64,000 nt of DNA from Streptomyces xanthochromogenes (GTDB taxonomy: Bacteria > Actinomycetota > Actinomycetes > Streptomycetales > Streptomycetaceae): the NCBI RefSeq assembly GCF_014650455.1, contig NZ_BMUZ01000001.1, positions 372,001-436,000 of the forward strand, read 5' to 3'. Made by a program: the position numbers and the translations under genes. How positions within the stretch are numbered: the stretch's first letter is position 1; each line of letters begins with the position of its first letter. The notes beneath the pieces are model-generated. The model saw only the letters and a list, made by a program, of their open reading frames with translations. It had not been told where the DNA came from and made no database searches. Below, piece by piece: positions 52,957 through 61,708 of this stretch.

Positions 52957-53912
52957 CGCCGTCGCAGGTCCGCGACCCGCGCCCGTTCGCCCGGCCCCTG
53001 CGGCTCGCCCATCGCCGCCGCGCTGCGCAACTGCGGTCCCGCGCCGGGGGCGTGGGTGCGGCGCTGGCCGGGAAGGGGCATGTCGCGGCGGGGCGGGCGG
53101 CCGGGGGCGGGCTCGCCGGCCGGTGCGCCCGAGGCGCCCGCGACGGCGATCTGCACCCCCTGGTCGGCGAGGGCCTGCAACTCGGTGGCGGCGCGGTCGT
53201 CGTGGCCCGGCGGCTCGTCGGTGACCAGGCGGGTGATCACGTCGGTGGGCACCGTCTGGAACATGGTGTCGGTGCCGAGCTTGGTGTGGTCGGCGAGGAC
53301 CACCACCTCGGCGGCGGCCTGCACCAGGGCGCGGTCCACGCTCGCGGAGAGCATGTTGGACGTGGACAGGCCGCGCTCGGCCGTCAGACCGCTGCCCGAC
53401 AGGAAGGCACGGGAGACCCGCAGACCCTGGAGGGACTGCTCGGCTCCACTGCCCACCAGGGCGTAGTTGGAGCCACGCAGGGTGCCTCCGGTCATGACGA
53501 CTTCGACCCGGTTGGCGTGGGCCAACGCCTGTGCCACCAAAAGGGAGTTGGTGACCACGGTCAGTCCGGGAATCCGCGCGAGCCGGCGGGCCAGCTCCTG
53601 CGTGGTCGTCCCGGCGCCGACGACGATGGCCTCGCCCTCTTCGACGAGACCGGCGGCGAGGTCGGCGATGGCCGTCTTCTCCGCCGTGGCTAGATGGGAT
53701 TTCTGCGGGAAGCCGGATTCCCGGGTGAAGCCACCCGGCAGCACCGCACCGCCGTGGCGGCGGTCGAGGAGTCCTTCGGCCTCCAGGGCCCGCACGTCCC
53801 GCCGTACGGTCACTTCGGAGGTCTGGACGACACGGGCGAGCTCACGGAGCGAAACCGCCCCGTTGGCGCGCACCATTTCGAGGATCAATTGGCGACGTTC
53901 TGCAGCGAACAC
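52953..53912 (-). CDS. DeoR family transcriptional regulator
   Basis: A 319-residue regulator. The N-terminal winged helix is typical (RRQLILEMVRANGAVSLRELARVVQTSEVTVRRDVRALEAEGLLDRRHGGAV in outline, residues 6-58). The DeoRC sensor domain follows (about 75-235: GAGTTTQELARRL, TNSLLVAQAL, MTGGTLRGSNYALVG, VVVLADHTKLG). It senses phosphorylated sugars. The last 80 residues are a Pro/Gly/Arg-rich tail absent from typical DeoR proteins. GTG 53912, with TACTGT 7 nt upstream, suggests a leaderless mRNA. It lies 2.5 kb from the purine nucleoside phosphorylase operon and 9 kb from deoC; the palindrome shared by those two promoters makes it the prime candidate regulator. Confidence 0.88.
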   Translation of the reverse strand: MFAAERRQLILEMVRANGAVSLRELARVVQTSEVTVRRDVRALEAEGLLDRRHGGAVLPGGFTRESGFPQKSHLATAEKTAIADLAAGLVEEGEAIVVGAGTTTQELARRLARIPGLTVVTNSLLVAQALAHANRVEVVMTGGTLRGSNYALVGSGAEQSLQGLRVSRAFLSGSGLTAERGLSTSNMLSASVDRALVQAAAEVVVLADHTKLGTDTMFQTVPTDVITRLVTDEPPGHDDRAATELQALADQGVQIAVAGASGAPAGEPAPGRPPRRDMPLPGQRRTHAPGAGPQLRSAAAMGEPQGPGERARVADLRRR

Positions 53913-54066
53913 GAAACTGACAGTAACTTGGGCGGCCGAATGTTTTCAGCAGTTTGCGCCGAATAACAGAAGGTGCACTCAAAGGGGGTCGTCGAGTGGT
54001 ATATGCCTCGCCGTAACCTCCACGACACCCTGGCCCACTCGCCAACCCCCTTCCCCACCAGGGGAG

Positions 54067-55506
54067 TTACGCCTCTCCGGCCTTCTTGCGGGTGTGCAGC
54101 TGCCGGGCCACTTCGGCGATCGAGCCGGACAGCGACGGGTACACGGTGAACGCATTCGCGATCTGCTCCACCGTCAGATTGTTGTCGACGGCGATCGAGA
54201 TCGGATGGATCAGTTCACTGGCGCGCGGTGCGACGACACAGCCGCCCACGATGATGCCGGTGCCCGGGCGGCAGAAGATCTTGACGAAGCCGTCCCGGAT
54301 GCCCTGCATCTTGGCGCGCGGGTTGCGCAGTAGCGGGAGCTTCACGACCCGGGCGTCGATCTTGCCCGCGTCCACGTCGGCCTGGGTGTAGCCGACGGTG
54401 GCGATCTCGGGGTCGGTGAAGACGTTGGAGGAGACCGTCTTCAGGTTCAGCGGCGCCACCGCGTCGCCCAGGAAGTGGTACATCGCGATGCGGCCCTGCA
54501 TGGCGGCGACCGAGGCGAGCGCGAAGATGCCGGTCACGTCGCCCGCCGCGTACACGCCGGGGGCGGAGGTGCGCGAGACCTTGTCGGTCCAGATGTGGCC
54601 GGACTCCTTGAGGCGTACGCCCGACTCCTCGAGACCCATGTTCGCGGTGTTGGGGATCGCGCCGACGGCCATCAGGCAGTGGCTGCCGCTGATGACCCGG
54701 CCGTCCGAGAGGGTGACCTCGACGCGGTCACCGACGCGCTTGGCGGACTCGGCGCGCGAGCGGGCCATGACGTTCATGCCGCGGCGGCGGAACACGTCCT
54801 CCAGGACGGCGGCCGCGTCCGGGTCCTCGCCGGGCAGCACGCGGTCGCGGGACGAGACGAGGGTGACCTTGGAGCCGAGCGCCTGGTAGGCGCCCGCGAA
54901 CTCGGCGCCGGTGACGCCGGAGCCGACCACGATGAGCTCCTCGGGCAGCTCGTCCAGGTCGTACACCTGCGTCCAGTTGAGGATGCGCTCGCCGTCGGGC
55001 TGCGCGTCGGGCAGCTCGCGCGGGCTGCCGCCGGTGGCGATCAGCACGGCCTCGGCGGTGAGCATCTCCTCGGTGCCGTCGGCGGCCGTCACGATCACGT
55101 CGCGGGTGCCGTCGATGCCCTGGGGTCCGGCGAGCCGGCCGCGGCCGCGCATGACGCGGGCGCCCGCCCGGGTCACGGAGGCGGTGATGTCGTGGGACTG
55201 GGCGAGCGCGAGGCGCTTGACGCGTCGGTTGACCTTGCCGAGGTCCACGCCGACGACGCGCGCCGCCTGCTCCTCGGGGGGCGTGTCGTCGGCGACGAGG
55301 ATGCCCAACTCCTCGTACGAAGAGTCGAAGGTGGTCATCACCTCTGCCGTCGCGATCAGGGTCTTCGACGGCACGCAGTCGGTGAGCACCGACGCCCCGC
55401 CCAGACCGTCGCAGTCCACGACGGTCACCTCCGCGCCGAGCTGGGCGCCCACCAGGGCCGCCTCGTATCCGCCCGGTCCGCCACCGATGATCACGATCCG
55501 CGTCAC
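54067..55506 (-). CDS. lpdA: NAD(P)H-quinone dehydrogenase LpdA (lipoamide-dehydrogenase-like, no redox disulfide)
   Basis: A 479-residue flavoprotein of the pyridine nucleotide-disulfide reductase family: FAD motif IVIIGGGPGGYEAA at 4-17, NAD motif VVGSGVTGAEFAGAYQALGS, and the C-terminal dimer domain. True lipoamide dehydrogenases have a CxxxxC redox pair; here the first position is Ser39 (GGASVLTDCVPSKTL), leaving only Cys44, and the C-terminal His-Glu dyad is replaced (FTVYPSLSGSIAE). This is the pattern of mycobacterial LpdA (Rv3303c), which reduces quinones. So it probably is a cytosolic NAD(P)H quinone reductase in oxidative stress. GTG 55506 gives the natural N-terminus. Confidence 0.9.
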   Translation of the reverse strand: MTRIVIIGGGPGGYEAALVGAQLGAEVTVVDCDGLGGASVLTDCVPSKTLIATAEVMTTFDSSYEELGILVADDTPPEEQAARVVGVDLGKVNRRVKRLALAQSHDITASVTRAGARVMRGRGRLAGPQGIDGTRDVIVTAADGTEEMLTAEAVLIATGGSPRELPDAQPDGERILNWTQVYDLDELPEELIVVGSGVTGAEFAGAYQALGSKVTLVSSRDRVLPGEDPDAAAVLEDVFRRRGMNVMARSRAESAKRVGDRVEVTLSDGRVISGSHCLMAVGAIPNTANMGLEESGVRLKESGHIWTDKVSRTSAPGVYAAGDVTGIFALASVAAMQGRIAMYHFLGDAVAPLNLKTVSSNVFTDPEIATVGYTQADVDAGKIDARVVKLPLLRNPRAKMQGIRDGFVKIFCRPGTGIIVGGCVVAPRASELIHPISIAVDNNLTVEQIANAFTVYPSLSGSIAEVARQLHTRKKAGEA

Positions 55507-55729
55507 GAAAAAGTCCGCCTCGTAGTGTCGATCCCGGCCTGCCTGCCCGCCCGGCCGGGGGTCCGGGGCGGGGCCCCGGGGGAACGCAGTACGTACTTCA
55601 TTGTCCCGCACGCTTCAAGTGTCTTCGCCCCGGGGGCGCCATTCGGCCGCTTGGCGGGATTCGGAGGGGGCCCGGTGGTGACGGGCGGCGCGAACTGCCC
55701 CGGTGGGCCACTGTCGTACCCTCGACACC

Positions 55730-56167
55730 ATGTCGCTCTACGCCGCGTACGCCGGCAACCTGGATCCGCGGCTGATGACCCGCCGCGCCCCGCACTCTCC
55801 GCTGCGCGGCACCGGCTGGCTCAACGGCTGGCGCCTGACGTTCGGCGGGGAGCAGATGGGCTGGGAGGGTGCCCTCGCGACGATCGTCGAGGCACCGCGC
55901 TCGCAGGTCTTCGTCGCCCTCTACGACATCGCGCCGCTCGACGAGGAGTCGATGGACCGGTGGGAGGGGGTCGGGCTCGACATCTACCGCCGGATGCGGG
56001 TGCGCGTGCACACGCTCGACGGCGAGGAGGCGGCCTGGCTCTACGTCCTGAACGGGTACGAGGGCGGCCTGCCCTCGGCCCGTTACCTGGGCGAGCTGGC
56101 CGACGCGGCGGAGTCCGCGGGCGCCCCGCACGACTACGTGATGGAGCTGCGTAAGCGCCCCTGCTGA
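55730..56167 (+). CDS. gamma-glutamylcyclotransferase-like (AIG2/GGCT fold) protein
   Basis: A 145-residue protein with the GGCT-like start SLYAAYAGNLDPRLMTRRAP (compare the family YFAYGSNL), GTGWLNGWRLTFGG, ALYDIAPLDEESMDRWEGVGLDIYRR (likely catalytic Glu), and a C-terminal GGLPSARYLGELADAAESAG block. The fold suits cyclotransfer on gamma-glutamyl compounds, but substrates vary. ATG 55730 is 7 nt after TACCCT (55717-55722), so a leaderless mRNA is likely. It stands alone between lpdA and the PNP operon. Confidence 0.8.
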   Translation: MSLYAAYAGNLDPRLMTRRAPHSPLRGTGWLNGWRLTFGGEQMGWEGALATIVEAPRSQVFVALYDIAPLDEESMDRWEGVGLDIYRRMRVRVHTLDGEEAAWLYVLNGYEGGLPSARYLGELADAAESAGAPHDYVMELRKRPC

Positions 56168-56239
56168 CCCCCTCGCAGGTCAGCGGCGGCCCGCGACCGG
56201 GCTTTCGTGCGAAGCCACAAACGGATTCGGCAGGTCCGT

Positions 56240-56263
56240 TATCCTGCACATCTACGCGCGTAG
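56240..56263 (+). promoter_or_regulatory. PNP operon promoter with CTACGCGCGTAG operator
   Basis: TATCCT (56240-56245) is a good -10. CTACGCGCGTAG (56252-56263), a perfect 12-bp palindrome, sits where transcription would begin. The same 12 bases lie in the deoC promoter at 63013-63024. A degraded copy (CATGCGCGTACA) follows at 56282-56293. Confidence 0.7.
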
Positions 56264-56302
56264 GACTTCAGCGGTTACGCTCATGCGCGTACATCTTCTT
56301 TA

Positions 56303-56321
56303 CCGGGGGAAAACCCCCCGG
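56303..56321 (+). other. GC hairpin in the PNP leader
   Basis: CCGGGGG-AAAA-CCCCCCGG in the roughly 125-nt leader between the operator and the start codon. It has no U-tract, so it is not a clear terminator; it may slow or shelter the transcript. Confidence 0.45.
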
Positions 56322-56377
56322 ACCCGGCCGGACAGTCACCGGGCGGGACGACGTTCCTTCGCGAGGCGAGAGACTCA

Positions 56378-57202
56378 GTGAACGCATCTGCCACCCCGGA
56401 CCTGCTCCAGGACGACCCCTACGCCGCCGCCGACGCCGCCGCCACGCGCCTGCGCGAGCTCACCGGCGCCGAGACCCACGACGTCGCCCTGGTGATGGGC
56501 TCCGGCTGGGCACCGGCCGTCGACGCCCTCGGCGCCCCCGAGGCCGAGTTCCCCGTGACCGAGCTGCCGGGCTTCCCCGCGCCGGCCGTCCAGGGCCACG
56601 GCGGCAAGATCCGCTCGTACAAGATCGGTGACAAGCGCGTCCTGGTCTTCCTCGGCCGCACCCACTTCTACGAGGGCCGCGGTGTCGCCTCCGTCTCGCA
56701 CGGCGTGCGCACCGCCGTCGCCGCGGGCTGCAAGACCGTCGTCCTGACCAACGGCTGCGGCGGCCTGCGCGAGGGCATGCGCCCCGGCCAGCCGGTCCTC
56801 ATCAGCGACCACATCAACCTGACGGCCACCTCGCCGATCATCGGCGCCAACTTCGTGGACCTGACCGACCTGTACTCGCCGCGCCTGCGCGCGCTGTGCA
56901 AGGAGGTCGACGCGTCGCTGGAGGAGGGCGTGTACGTCCAGTTCCCCGGCCCGCACTACGAGACCCCGGCCGAGATCAACATGGTCCGCGTGCTCGGCGG
57001 CGACCTGGTCGGCATGTCGACCGTGCTGGAAGCCATCGCCGCCCGCGAGGCCGGCGCCGAGGTCCTCGGGATCTCGCTGGTCACCAACCTCGCCGCCGGC
57101 CTGACCGGCGAGCCGCTCAACCACGAAGAGGTGCTCCAGGCGGGCCGCGACTCGGCGGCGCGCATGGGCGAGCTGCTCACCCGGGTACTCGACCGCATCT
57201 GA
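56378..57202 (+). CDS. purine-nucleoside phosphorylase
   Basis: A 274-residue trimeric-type PNP (the human/mycobacterial class): [11 protein letters not shown] near residue 41, [10 protein letters not shown] at about 93-102, [25 protein letters not shown], and [39 protein letters not shown]. It phosphorolyses purine (deoxy)nucleosides to base and (deoxy)ribose-1-phosphate. GTG 56378 with GAGGCGAGAG upstream. The phosphomutase gene starts 35 nt after its stop, so the two form an operon. The shared operator links them to deoC. Confidence 0.95.
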   Translation: MNASATPDLLQDDPYAAADAAATRLRELTGAETHDVALVMGSGWAPAVDALGAPEAEFPVTELPGFPAPAVQGHGGKIRSYKIGDKRVLVFLGRTHFYEGRGVASVSHGVRTAVAAGCKTVVLTNGCGGLREGMRPGQPVLISDHINLTATSPIIGANFVDLTDLYSPRLRALCKEVDASLEEGVYVQFPGPHYETPAEINMVRVLGGDLVGMSTVLEAIAAREAGAEVLGISLVTNLAAGLTGEPLNHEEVLQAGRDSAARMGELLTRVLDRI

Positions 57203-57237
57203 TCCCTTCTCGTCCCTTCTCGCGAAAGGCTGACAAC

Positions 57238-58884
57238 GTGACGCAGGACCTGATCGCGCGGGCCGAGGCCTGGCTGGCCGAGGACCCCGACAGTGAGACC
57301 CGCGAAGAGCTCGCCAAGCTCATCGAGAGTTCGGCGGACGCCGAGCACGCGGCGGAGCTGGCCGCGCGGTTCAGCGGCACGCTGCAGTTCGGCACCGCCG
57401 GGCTGCGCGGCGAGCTGGGCGCCGGGCCGATGCGGATGAACCGTTCGGTCGTCATCCGGGCCGCCGCCGGCCTCGCCGCGTACCTGAAGGCGAAGGGCCA
57501 GGGCGACGGGCTCGTCGTCATCGGCTACGACGCCCGCTACAAGTCCGCGGACTTCGCGCGGGACACGGCGGCCGTCATGGTCGGCGCCGGGCTGAGGGCC
57601 ACGGTCCTCCCCCGGCCGCTGCCGACGCCCGTACTCGCCTACGCCATAAGGCACTTGGGCGCCGTCGCCGGCGTCGAGGTGACGGCCAGTCACAACCCGC
57701 CGCGGGACAACGGCTACAAGGTCTACCTCGGCGACGGCTCGCAGATCGTGCCGCCGTCGGACGCGGAGATCGCCGCCGAGATCGACGCGGTCGCCTCGCT
57801 GCACGACGTGCCGCGGCCCGAGAGCGGCTGGGAGGTGCTCGGGGAAGAGGTCCTGGACGCCTATCTGGCGCGTACGGACGCGGTCCTGACCGAGGGCTCG
57901 CCCCGCACCGCGAACGTCGTCTACACGGCGATGCACGGCGTCGGCAAGGACGTGCTGCTCGCCGCGTTCGCGCGGGCCGGGTTCCCCGAGCCGGTGCTCG
58001 TGGCCGAACAGGCCGAGCCCGACCCGGCGTTCCCGACCGTCGCCTTCCCCAACCCGGAGGAGCCGGGCGCGATGGACCTGGCGTTCGCCACGGCCCGCCG
58101 CACCGACCCCGACATCGTGCTCGCCAACGACCCGGACGCCGACCGCTGCGCGGCCGCGGTCAAGGGCCGCGACGGCGAGTGGCGGATGCTGCGCGGCGAC
58201 GAGGTCGGCGCGCTGCTCGCCGCCCACCTGGTCACCAAGGGCGTGACCGGCGTGTTCGCCGAGTCGATCGTGTCGTCCTCGCTGCTCGGCCGCATCGCCG
58301 AGGCGGCCGGGCTCGGCTACGAGGAGACGCTCACCGGGTTCAAGTGGATCGCCCGCGTCGACGGTCTGCGCTACGGCTACGAGGAGGCGCTCGGCTACTG
58401 CGTCGACCCCGAGGGCGTGCGCGACAAGGACGGCATCACGGCCGCCCTGGTCTTCGCCGAGCTCGCCTCCGTCCTGAAGGAGCAGGGCCGCACGGTCCTG
58501 GACCTGCTGGACGAGCTGGCGCTCGCACACGGCCTGCACGCCACCGACCAGCTGTCGGTCCGCGTGGAGGACCTGACGGTGATCTCGGACGCGATGGCGC
58601 GCCTGCGCGAGCAGCCGCCGACTGCGCTCGCGGGTCTCGCCGTCACCAGGGCGGAGGACCTCACGGAGGGCACCGAGCAGCTGCCGCCCACCGACGGCCT
58701 GCGCTACTACCTGGAGGGCGCCCGGGTGATCGTGCGCCCCAGCGGCACCGAGCCCAAGCTCAAGTGCTACCTGGAGGTCGTCGTGCCGGTCGGCTCCGCC
58801 GACGAGCTGGAAGCGGCCCGCACCAAGGGCGCCGAGCTGCTCGCCGGGATCAAGAAGGACCTCGCGGCGGCCGCCGGTATCTGA
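57238..58884 (+). CDS. phospho-sugar mutase (phosphomannomutase/phosphopentomutase-like)
   Basis: A 548-residue alpha-D-phosphohexomutase family enzyme: phosphoserine Ser151 in VEVTASHNPPRDNGYKVY, the metal loop NDPDADRC, sugar-binding GFKWIARVDGLRYGYEEALGYC and the C-terminal VIVRPSGTEPKLKCYLE phosphate loop. It is usually named phosphomannomutase. Because it is cotranscribed with PNP, and deoC shares the operator, its role may be to turn (deoxy)ribose-1-P into the 5-phosphate. Members of this family can have phosphopentomutase activity (I recall the longer PGM2 type); this is inference. GTG 57238 with CGAAAGG upstream. Confidence 0.9.
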   Translation: MTQDLIARAEAWLAEDPDSETREELAKLIESSADAEHAAELAARFSGTLQFGTAGLRGELGAGPMRMNRSVVIRAAAGLAAYLKAKGQGDGLVVIGYDARYKSADFARDTAAVMVGAGLRATVLPRPLPTPVLAYAIRHLGAVAGVEVTASHNPPRDNGYKVYLGDGSQIVPPSDAEIAAEIDAVASLHDVPRPESGWEVLGEEVLDAYLARTDAVLTEGSPRTANVVYTAMHGVGKDVLLAAFARAGFPEPVLVAEQAEPDPAFPTVAFPNPEEPGAMDLAFATARRTDPDIVLANDPDADRCAAAVKGRDGEWRMLRGDEVGALLAAHLVTKGVTGVFAESIVSSSLLGRIAEAAGLGYEETLTGFKWIARVDGLRYGYEEALGYCVDPEGVRDKDGITAALVFAELASVLKEQGRTVLDLLDELALAHGLHATDQLSVRVEDLTVISDAMARLREQPPTALAGLAVTRAEDLTEGTEQLPPTDGLRYYLEGARVIVRPSGTEPKLKCYLEVVVPVGSADELEAARTKGAELLAGIKKDLAAAAGI

Positions 58885-58947
58885 CGGGCCGTCCATGCGA
58901 GCGGCCGACGCGGGCCGTCGGCGCGAGCGCTCAACGCGGGGACGAAG

Positions 58948-58979
58948 CCGGGGCGGTGGTCAAGGGACCACCGCCCCGG
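58948..58979. terminator. terminator of the PNP operon
   Basis: Perfect 14-bp GC stem (58948-58961 / 58966-58979) with AAGG tetraloop, 63 nt after the phosphomutase stop. Confidence 0.92.
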
Positions 58980-59095
58980 TCCTGCTTTCGGGTGATTTCG
59001 TACGGCAGTTGACGCAGCGGTGCCGCATCCGGCGGGGGCTTGCGAGAAAGGGTGACCCGTACCCTTCGCCGCGTCCGAGCCAAGGAGCTGTCGCA

Positions 59096-60319
59096 GTGCC
59101 CCCGACCGCGCCGCCCCCAACGACGACCACGGTCCACCCCAGACCCGTCCCCGCCGCCCGCCGCCACCCGGCCCCGCACGGCACCGGCGGGCGCCCACCG
59201 GCCCGTGAGCGGGTGCGCACCGCGCTCGCGTACGCCGGCCCCGCGCTGCTCGGCTATCTTGCCGTCCGCCTCTTCGGCACGCTCGTCCTCGCCAAGTGGG
59301 CGCATGTGCAGCACCGCGGTCTGTGGCCGGTGCTCGCCAAGTCCTGGGACTCCAACTGGTACCTCGACATCGCGGACCACGGCTATGAACACGCCCTGCA
59401 CGCAGGGGAGTTGAACGACCTCGCCTTCTTCCCGCTGTATCCGGTCCTGGTGAAGGCGGTCGCCGCCGTCACACCGGGCTCGCGGGCCAGCGTCGCCCTG
59501 GTGCTCGCGGTCGGGTTCTCACTGGTCGCCGCGTGCGGGGTGTTCGCGGTCGGCGACCGGCTGCACGGCCGGCGCACCGGCAGCTGGCTCACGGTGCTGT
59601 GGGCCGCACTGCCGGTCGGGGTGGTCCAGTGGATGGGCTACACCGAGTCCCTGTTCACCGCCCTCACCGCCTGGGCGCTGTACTGCGCGCTGACCCGGCG
59701 CTGGCTCTGGGCGGGCTCCCTGGCGGCGCTCGCGGGCCTGACCCGCCCCACCGGCATCGCGATTGCCGCCGCGGTCTCGCTCGGCGCCCTCGCCGCCCTG
59801 GTGCGGGGCCGCCGGTGGGAGTGGCGCCCGGTCGTGGGCGGCCTGGTGGCGCCGCTCGGCTGGTTCGCCTACGTGGCCTGGGTGGGGCTGCGGGTGCACC
59901 GCTGGGACGGCTACTTCGCGGTGCAGAAGCTGTGGGACAACCAGTGGGACGGCGGCGTCGGCACCCTGCGCGACATGCGCGGCCTGCTGGTCTACGCGAA
60001 CCGGCCGCCCCTGTTCCTGGTCCTGGTCACCGCGGTCCTGATCGTGGCCGGCGCGCTGTACCTGCTCTCGCTCGCCGACCGCCAGCCACTGGTGCTGCTC
60101 GTGTTCACGGGCGTCCTGCTGCTGGTCGTGCTCGGCAGCGGCGGCGTCTACTTCCCGCGGGCCCGCTTCCTGGTGCCCGGCTTCCCGCTGCTGCTTCCGC
60201 TCGCGCTCATGCTCGCGCGGGCCCGCCGCGCGGTGACCGCCCTGGTGCTCGGCGCGGCCACCCTGTCCTCGGCCTGGCTGGGCGCGTACATGCTCCTGGT
60301 GTGGAACGGCCCGCCGTGA
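59096..60319 (+). CDS. PIG-V-like mannosyltransferase family membrane protein
   Basis: A 407-residue membrane glycosyltransferase. After a Pro/Arg-rich cytosolic start (about 45 residues) come ten or so spans. SWDSNWYLDIADHGYE (with an acidic Asp in the first outer loop), NDLAFFPLYPVLVKA and WMGYTESLFTAL are hallmarks of the PIG-V/GT-C type. Such enzymes take sugar from polyprenyl-phosphate carriers to build surface glycans or lipids. GTG 59096 has AAGGAG 9 nt upstream. Monocistronic; specificity unknown. Confidence 0.88.
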   Translation: MPPTAPPPTTTTVHPRPVPAARRHPAPHGTGGRPPARERVRTALAYAGPALLGYLAVRLFGTLVLAKWAHVQHRGLWPVLAKSWDSNWYLDIADHGYEHALHAGELNDLAFFPLYPVLVKAVAAVTPGSRASVALVLAVGFSLVAACGVFAVGDRLHGRRTGSWLTVLWAALPVGVVQWMGYTESLFTALTAWALYCALTRRWLWAGSLAALAGLTRPTGIAIAAAVSLGALAALVRGRRWEWRPVVGGLVAPLGWFAYVAWVGLRVHRWDGYFAVQKLWDNQWDGGVGTLRDMRGLLVYANRPPLFLVLVTAVLIVAGALYLLSLADRQPLVLLVFTGVLLLVVLGSGGVYFPRARFLVPGFPLLLPLALMLARARRAVTALVLGAATLSSAWLGAYMLLVWNGPP

Positions 60320-60358
60320 GCGGCCCGTGTCCGCCCCGTACGGCCCGGGTGAGGGGCC

Positions 60359-60991
60359 TCAGCCGATGACGAGCAGGACGACGAACAGGACCGCACCGGC
60401 GACCGCGGGCGCGATGATCTCGTACGCCCAGCGGATGCTCACCGGGCCCTGCGCGCCCTCGCGCGAGGCGCCTTCCTCGGCCAGGTCGCGCAGGTCACGG
60501 ATGGACTGGTCGGTGGGTGCCATCCGAGCCCGGTCGGTGACGTCTGCCGTGACCGACACCCCCGACTGCCCGTCGACGGCCGCGTCGCGCGACTGACGGC
60601 GGGCCGCCCGCTTGCGCTGGCGCAGCGAGACGGGGATCGCCCACAGCTGGTACTTGCCGCCCGACTGGTCGAAGACCTCGCTGGAGTACCCGGCCCGTAC
60701 GTCCGCGACCGACGCCCAGGGCAGCGTGATCGTGCGGAACGGGTTGCGCACGAGCATCCGGTCGGCGCTCGCGAGCACCACCGGGCGGAAGCTGAACGCG
60801 ACGATCAGCGGCACCAGCCACAGCAGCACGGCGAGCGAGAGCCAGGGCGCGTTGCCGGCGCCCTGGACCACGGCGTCGACGCCGAGCCACAGGGCGAGCG
60901 CAAGCAGCAGCGCACCGCCGGCGATACCGGGGGCTGAGCGGTAGGTCCGGTCGGCGTAGGCCGGCTCGGCGGGCGGCATGGGGCTCGTCAT
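60359..60991 (-). CDS. PH-domain-containing membrane protein
   Basis: A 210-residue protein: two N-terminal spans (about 22-42 and 48-68), then a bacterial PH-like domain (about 70-125: VVLASADRMLVRNPFRTITLPWASVADVRAGYSSEVFD), a charged linker and one C-terminal span (EIIAPAVAGAVLFVVLLVIG). This resembles the bPH_6 family, of unknown function. ATG 60991. It is downstream of the sortase gene on the same strand (38 nt apart from the sortase stop), so possibly not linked. Confidence 0.8.
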   Translation of the reverse strand: MTSPMPPAEPAYADRTYRSAPGIAGGALLLALALWLGVDAVVQGAGNAPWLSLAVLLWLVPLIVAFSFRPVVLASADRMLVRNPFRTITLPWASVADVRAGYSSEVFDQSGGKYQLWAIPVSLRQRKRAARRQSRDAAVDGQSGVSVTADVTDRARMAPTDQSIRDLRDLAEEGASREGAQGPVSIRWAYEIIAPAVAGAVLFVVLLVIG

Positions 60992-61029
60992 GGCCCGATT
61001 CTGCCTCACGCGCCCCGGGCCGGTTCCGC

Positions 61030-61644
61030 TCAGGCCACCAGATCCGCGTACAGGATGATGTTGTCGGGGCGGTGGCCGCCGGTGAGCTCGCCGCCGCAGG
61101 TGATGATCCGCAGCTCGGGGCGGTCGGTGTCGCCGTACACCTTCTGCGTCGGGAAGGTCTTCTTGTCGACCTGCTCCAGCGCGCGGACCCTGAACTTTGC
61201 GGTCCTCCCGTCGGCCCGGGTGACCGAGACGGTGTCGCCGACCTCGACCTCGGAGACGTTCCGCAGGACCGCGGGGCCCTTCACGGTGTCGAAGTGTCCG
61301 ATGAGCACGGCCGGCCCCTTCTGGCCGGGCGTGACGCCCTTGTCGTACCAGCCGATGCGCTCCGCGTCGGCGACGGAGGGCACCTCGACGGTGCCGTCGG
61401 CGGCGAGCCCCAGGTCGAGGATCGGGCTCGCGTCGACGCCGGCCGCCGGGATCTCGACCCGTACCGGCCTGGAGGCGGGCAGGGCGGCCGCGGCCTTGGC
61501 GGGCGCGGGGGCGCTGGAGGCGGCGGAGACGCTGGGGGGCGGGGTGGGCTTCGGGGTCTCGGAGCCGCACCCGGCGGCGGTGATCCCGACGGCGAGGACG
61601 AGGAGGGTGGCGGCGGCCGAACGGGCCGCGCGGGTACGGGACAT
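61030..61644 (-). CDS. class F sortase
   Basis: A 204-residue exported sortase. The N-terminus has a signal with a lipobox-like ITAAGC (Cys at about 26), so it could be a lipoprotein rather than spanning. The Pro/Ser/Ala linker precedes the sortase barrel: catalytic His in VLIGHFDTVKGP, Cys in LRIITCGGEL and the late Arg in GGHRPDNIILYA. Class F sortases are common in actinobacteria; their substrates are poorly defined. The adjacent surface-protein gene (61709) on the same strand is the natural candidate. ATG 61644. Confidence 0.9.
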   Translation of the reverse strand: MSRTRAARSAAATLLVLAVGITAAGCGSETPKPTPPPSVSAASSAPAPAKAAAALPASRPVRVEIPAAGVDASPILDLGLAADGTVEVPSVADAERIGWYDKGVTPGQKGPAVLIGHFDTVKGPAVLRNVSEVEVGDTVSVTRADGRTAKFRVRALEQVDKKTFPTQKVYGDTDRPELRIITCGGELTGGHRPDNIILYADLVA

Positions 61645-61673
61645 GGGGTGCTCCGGGTGCAGGGCGGAAGAGC

Positions 61674-61701
61674 GGCGGGCCTCCCCGGAGGGAGGCCCGC
61701 C
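61674..61701 (-). terminator. hairpin between surface-protein and sortase genes
   Basis: Perfect 12-bp stem (61674-61685 / 61690-61701) with CGGA loop, just downstream of the leftward surface-protein stop. It suggests partial transcription stop before the sortase gene. Confidence 0.85.
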
Positions 61702-61708
61702 GGGGTGA

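Noticed and set aside
58895..59095. Longer N-terminus for the mannosyltransferase
   Set aside because: It would run through the strong terminator hairpin at 58948-58979. GTG 59096 has a good RBS and starts just before the membrane domain.
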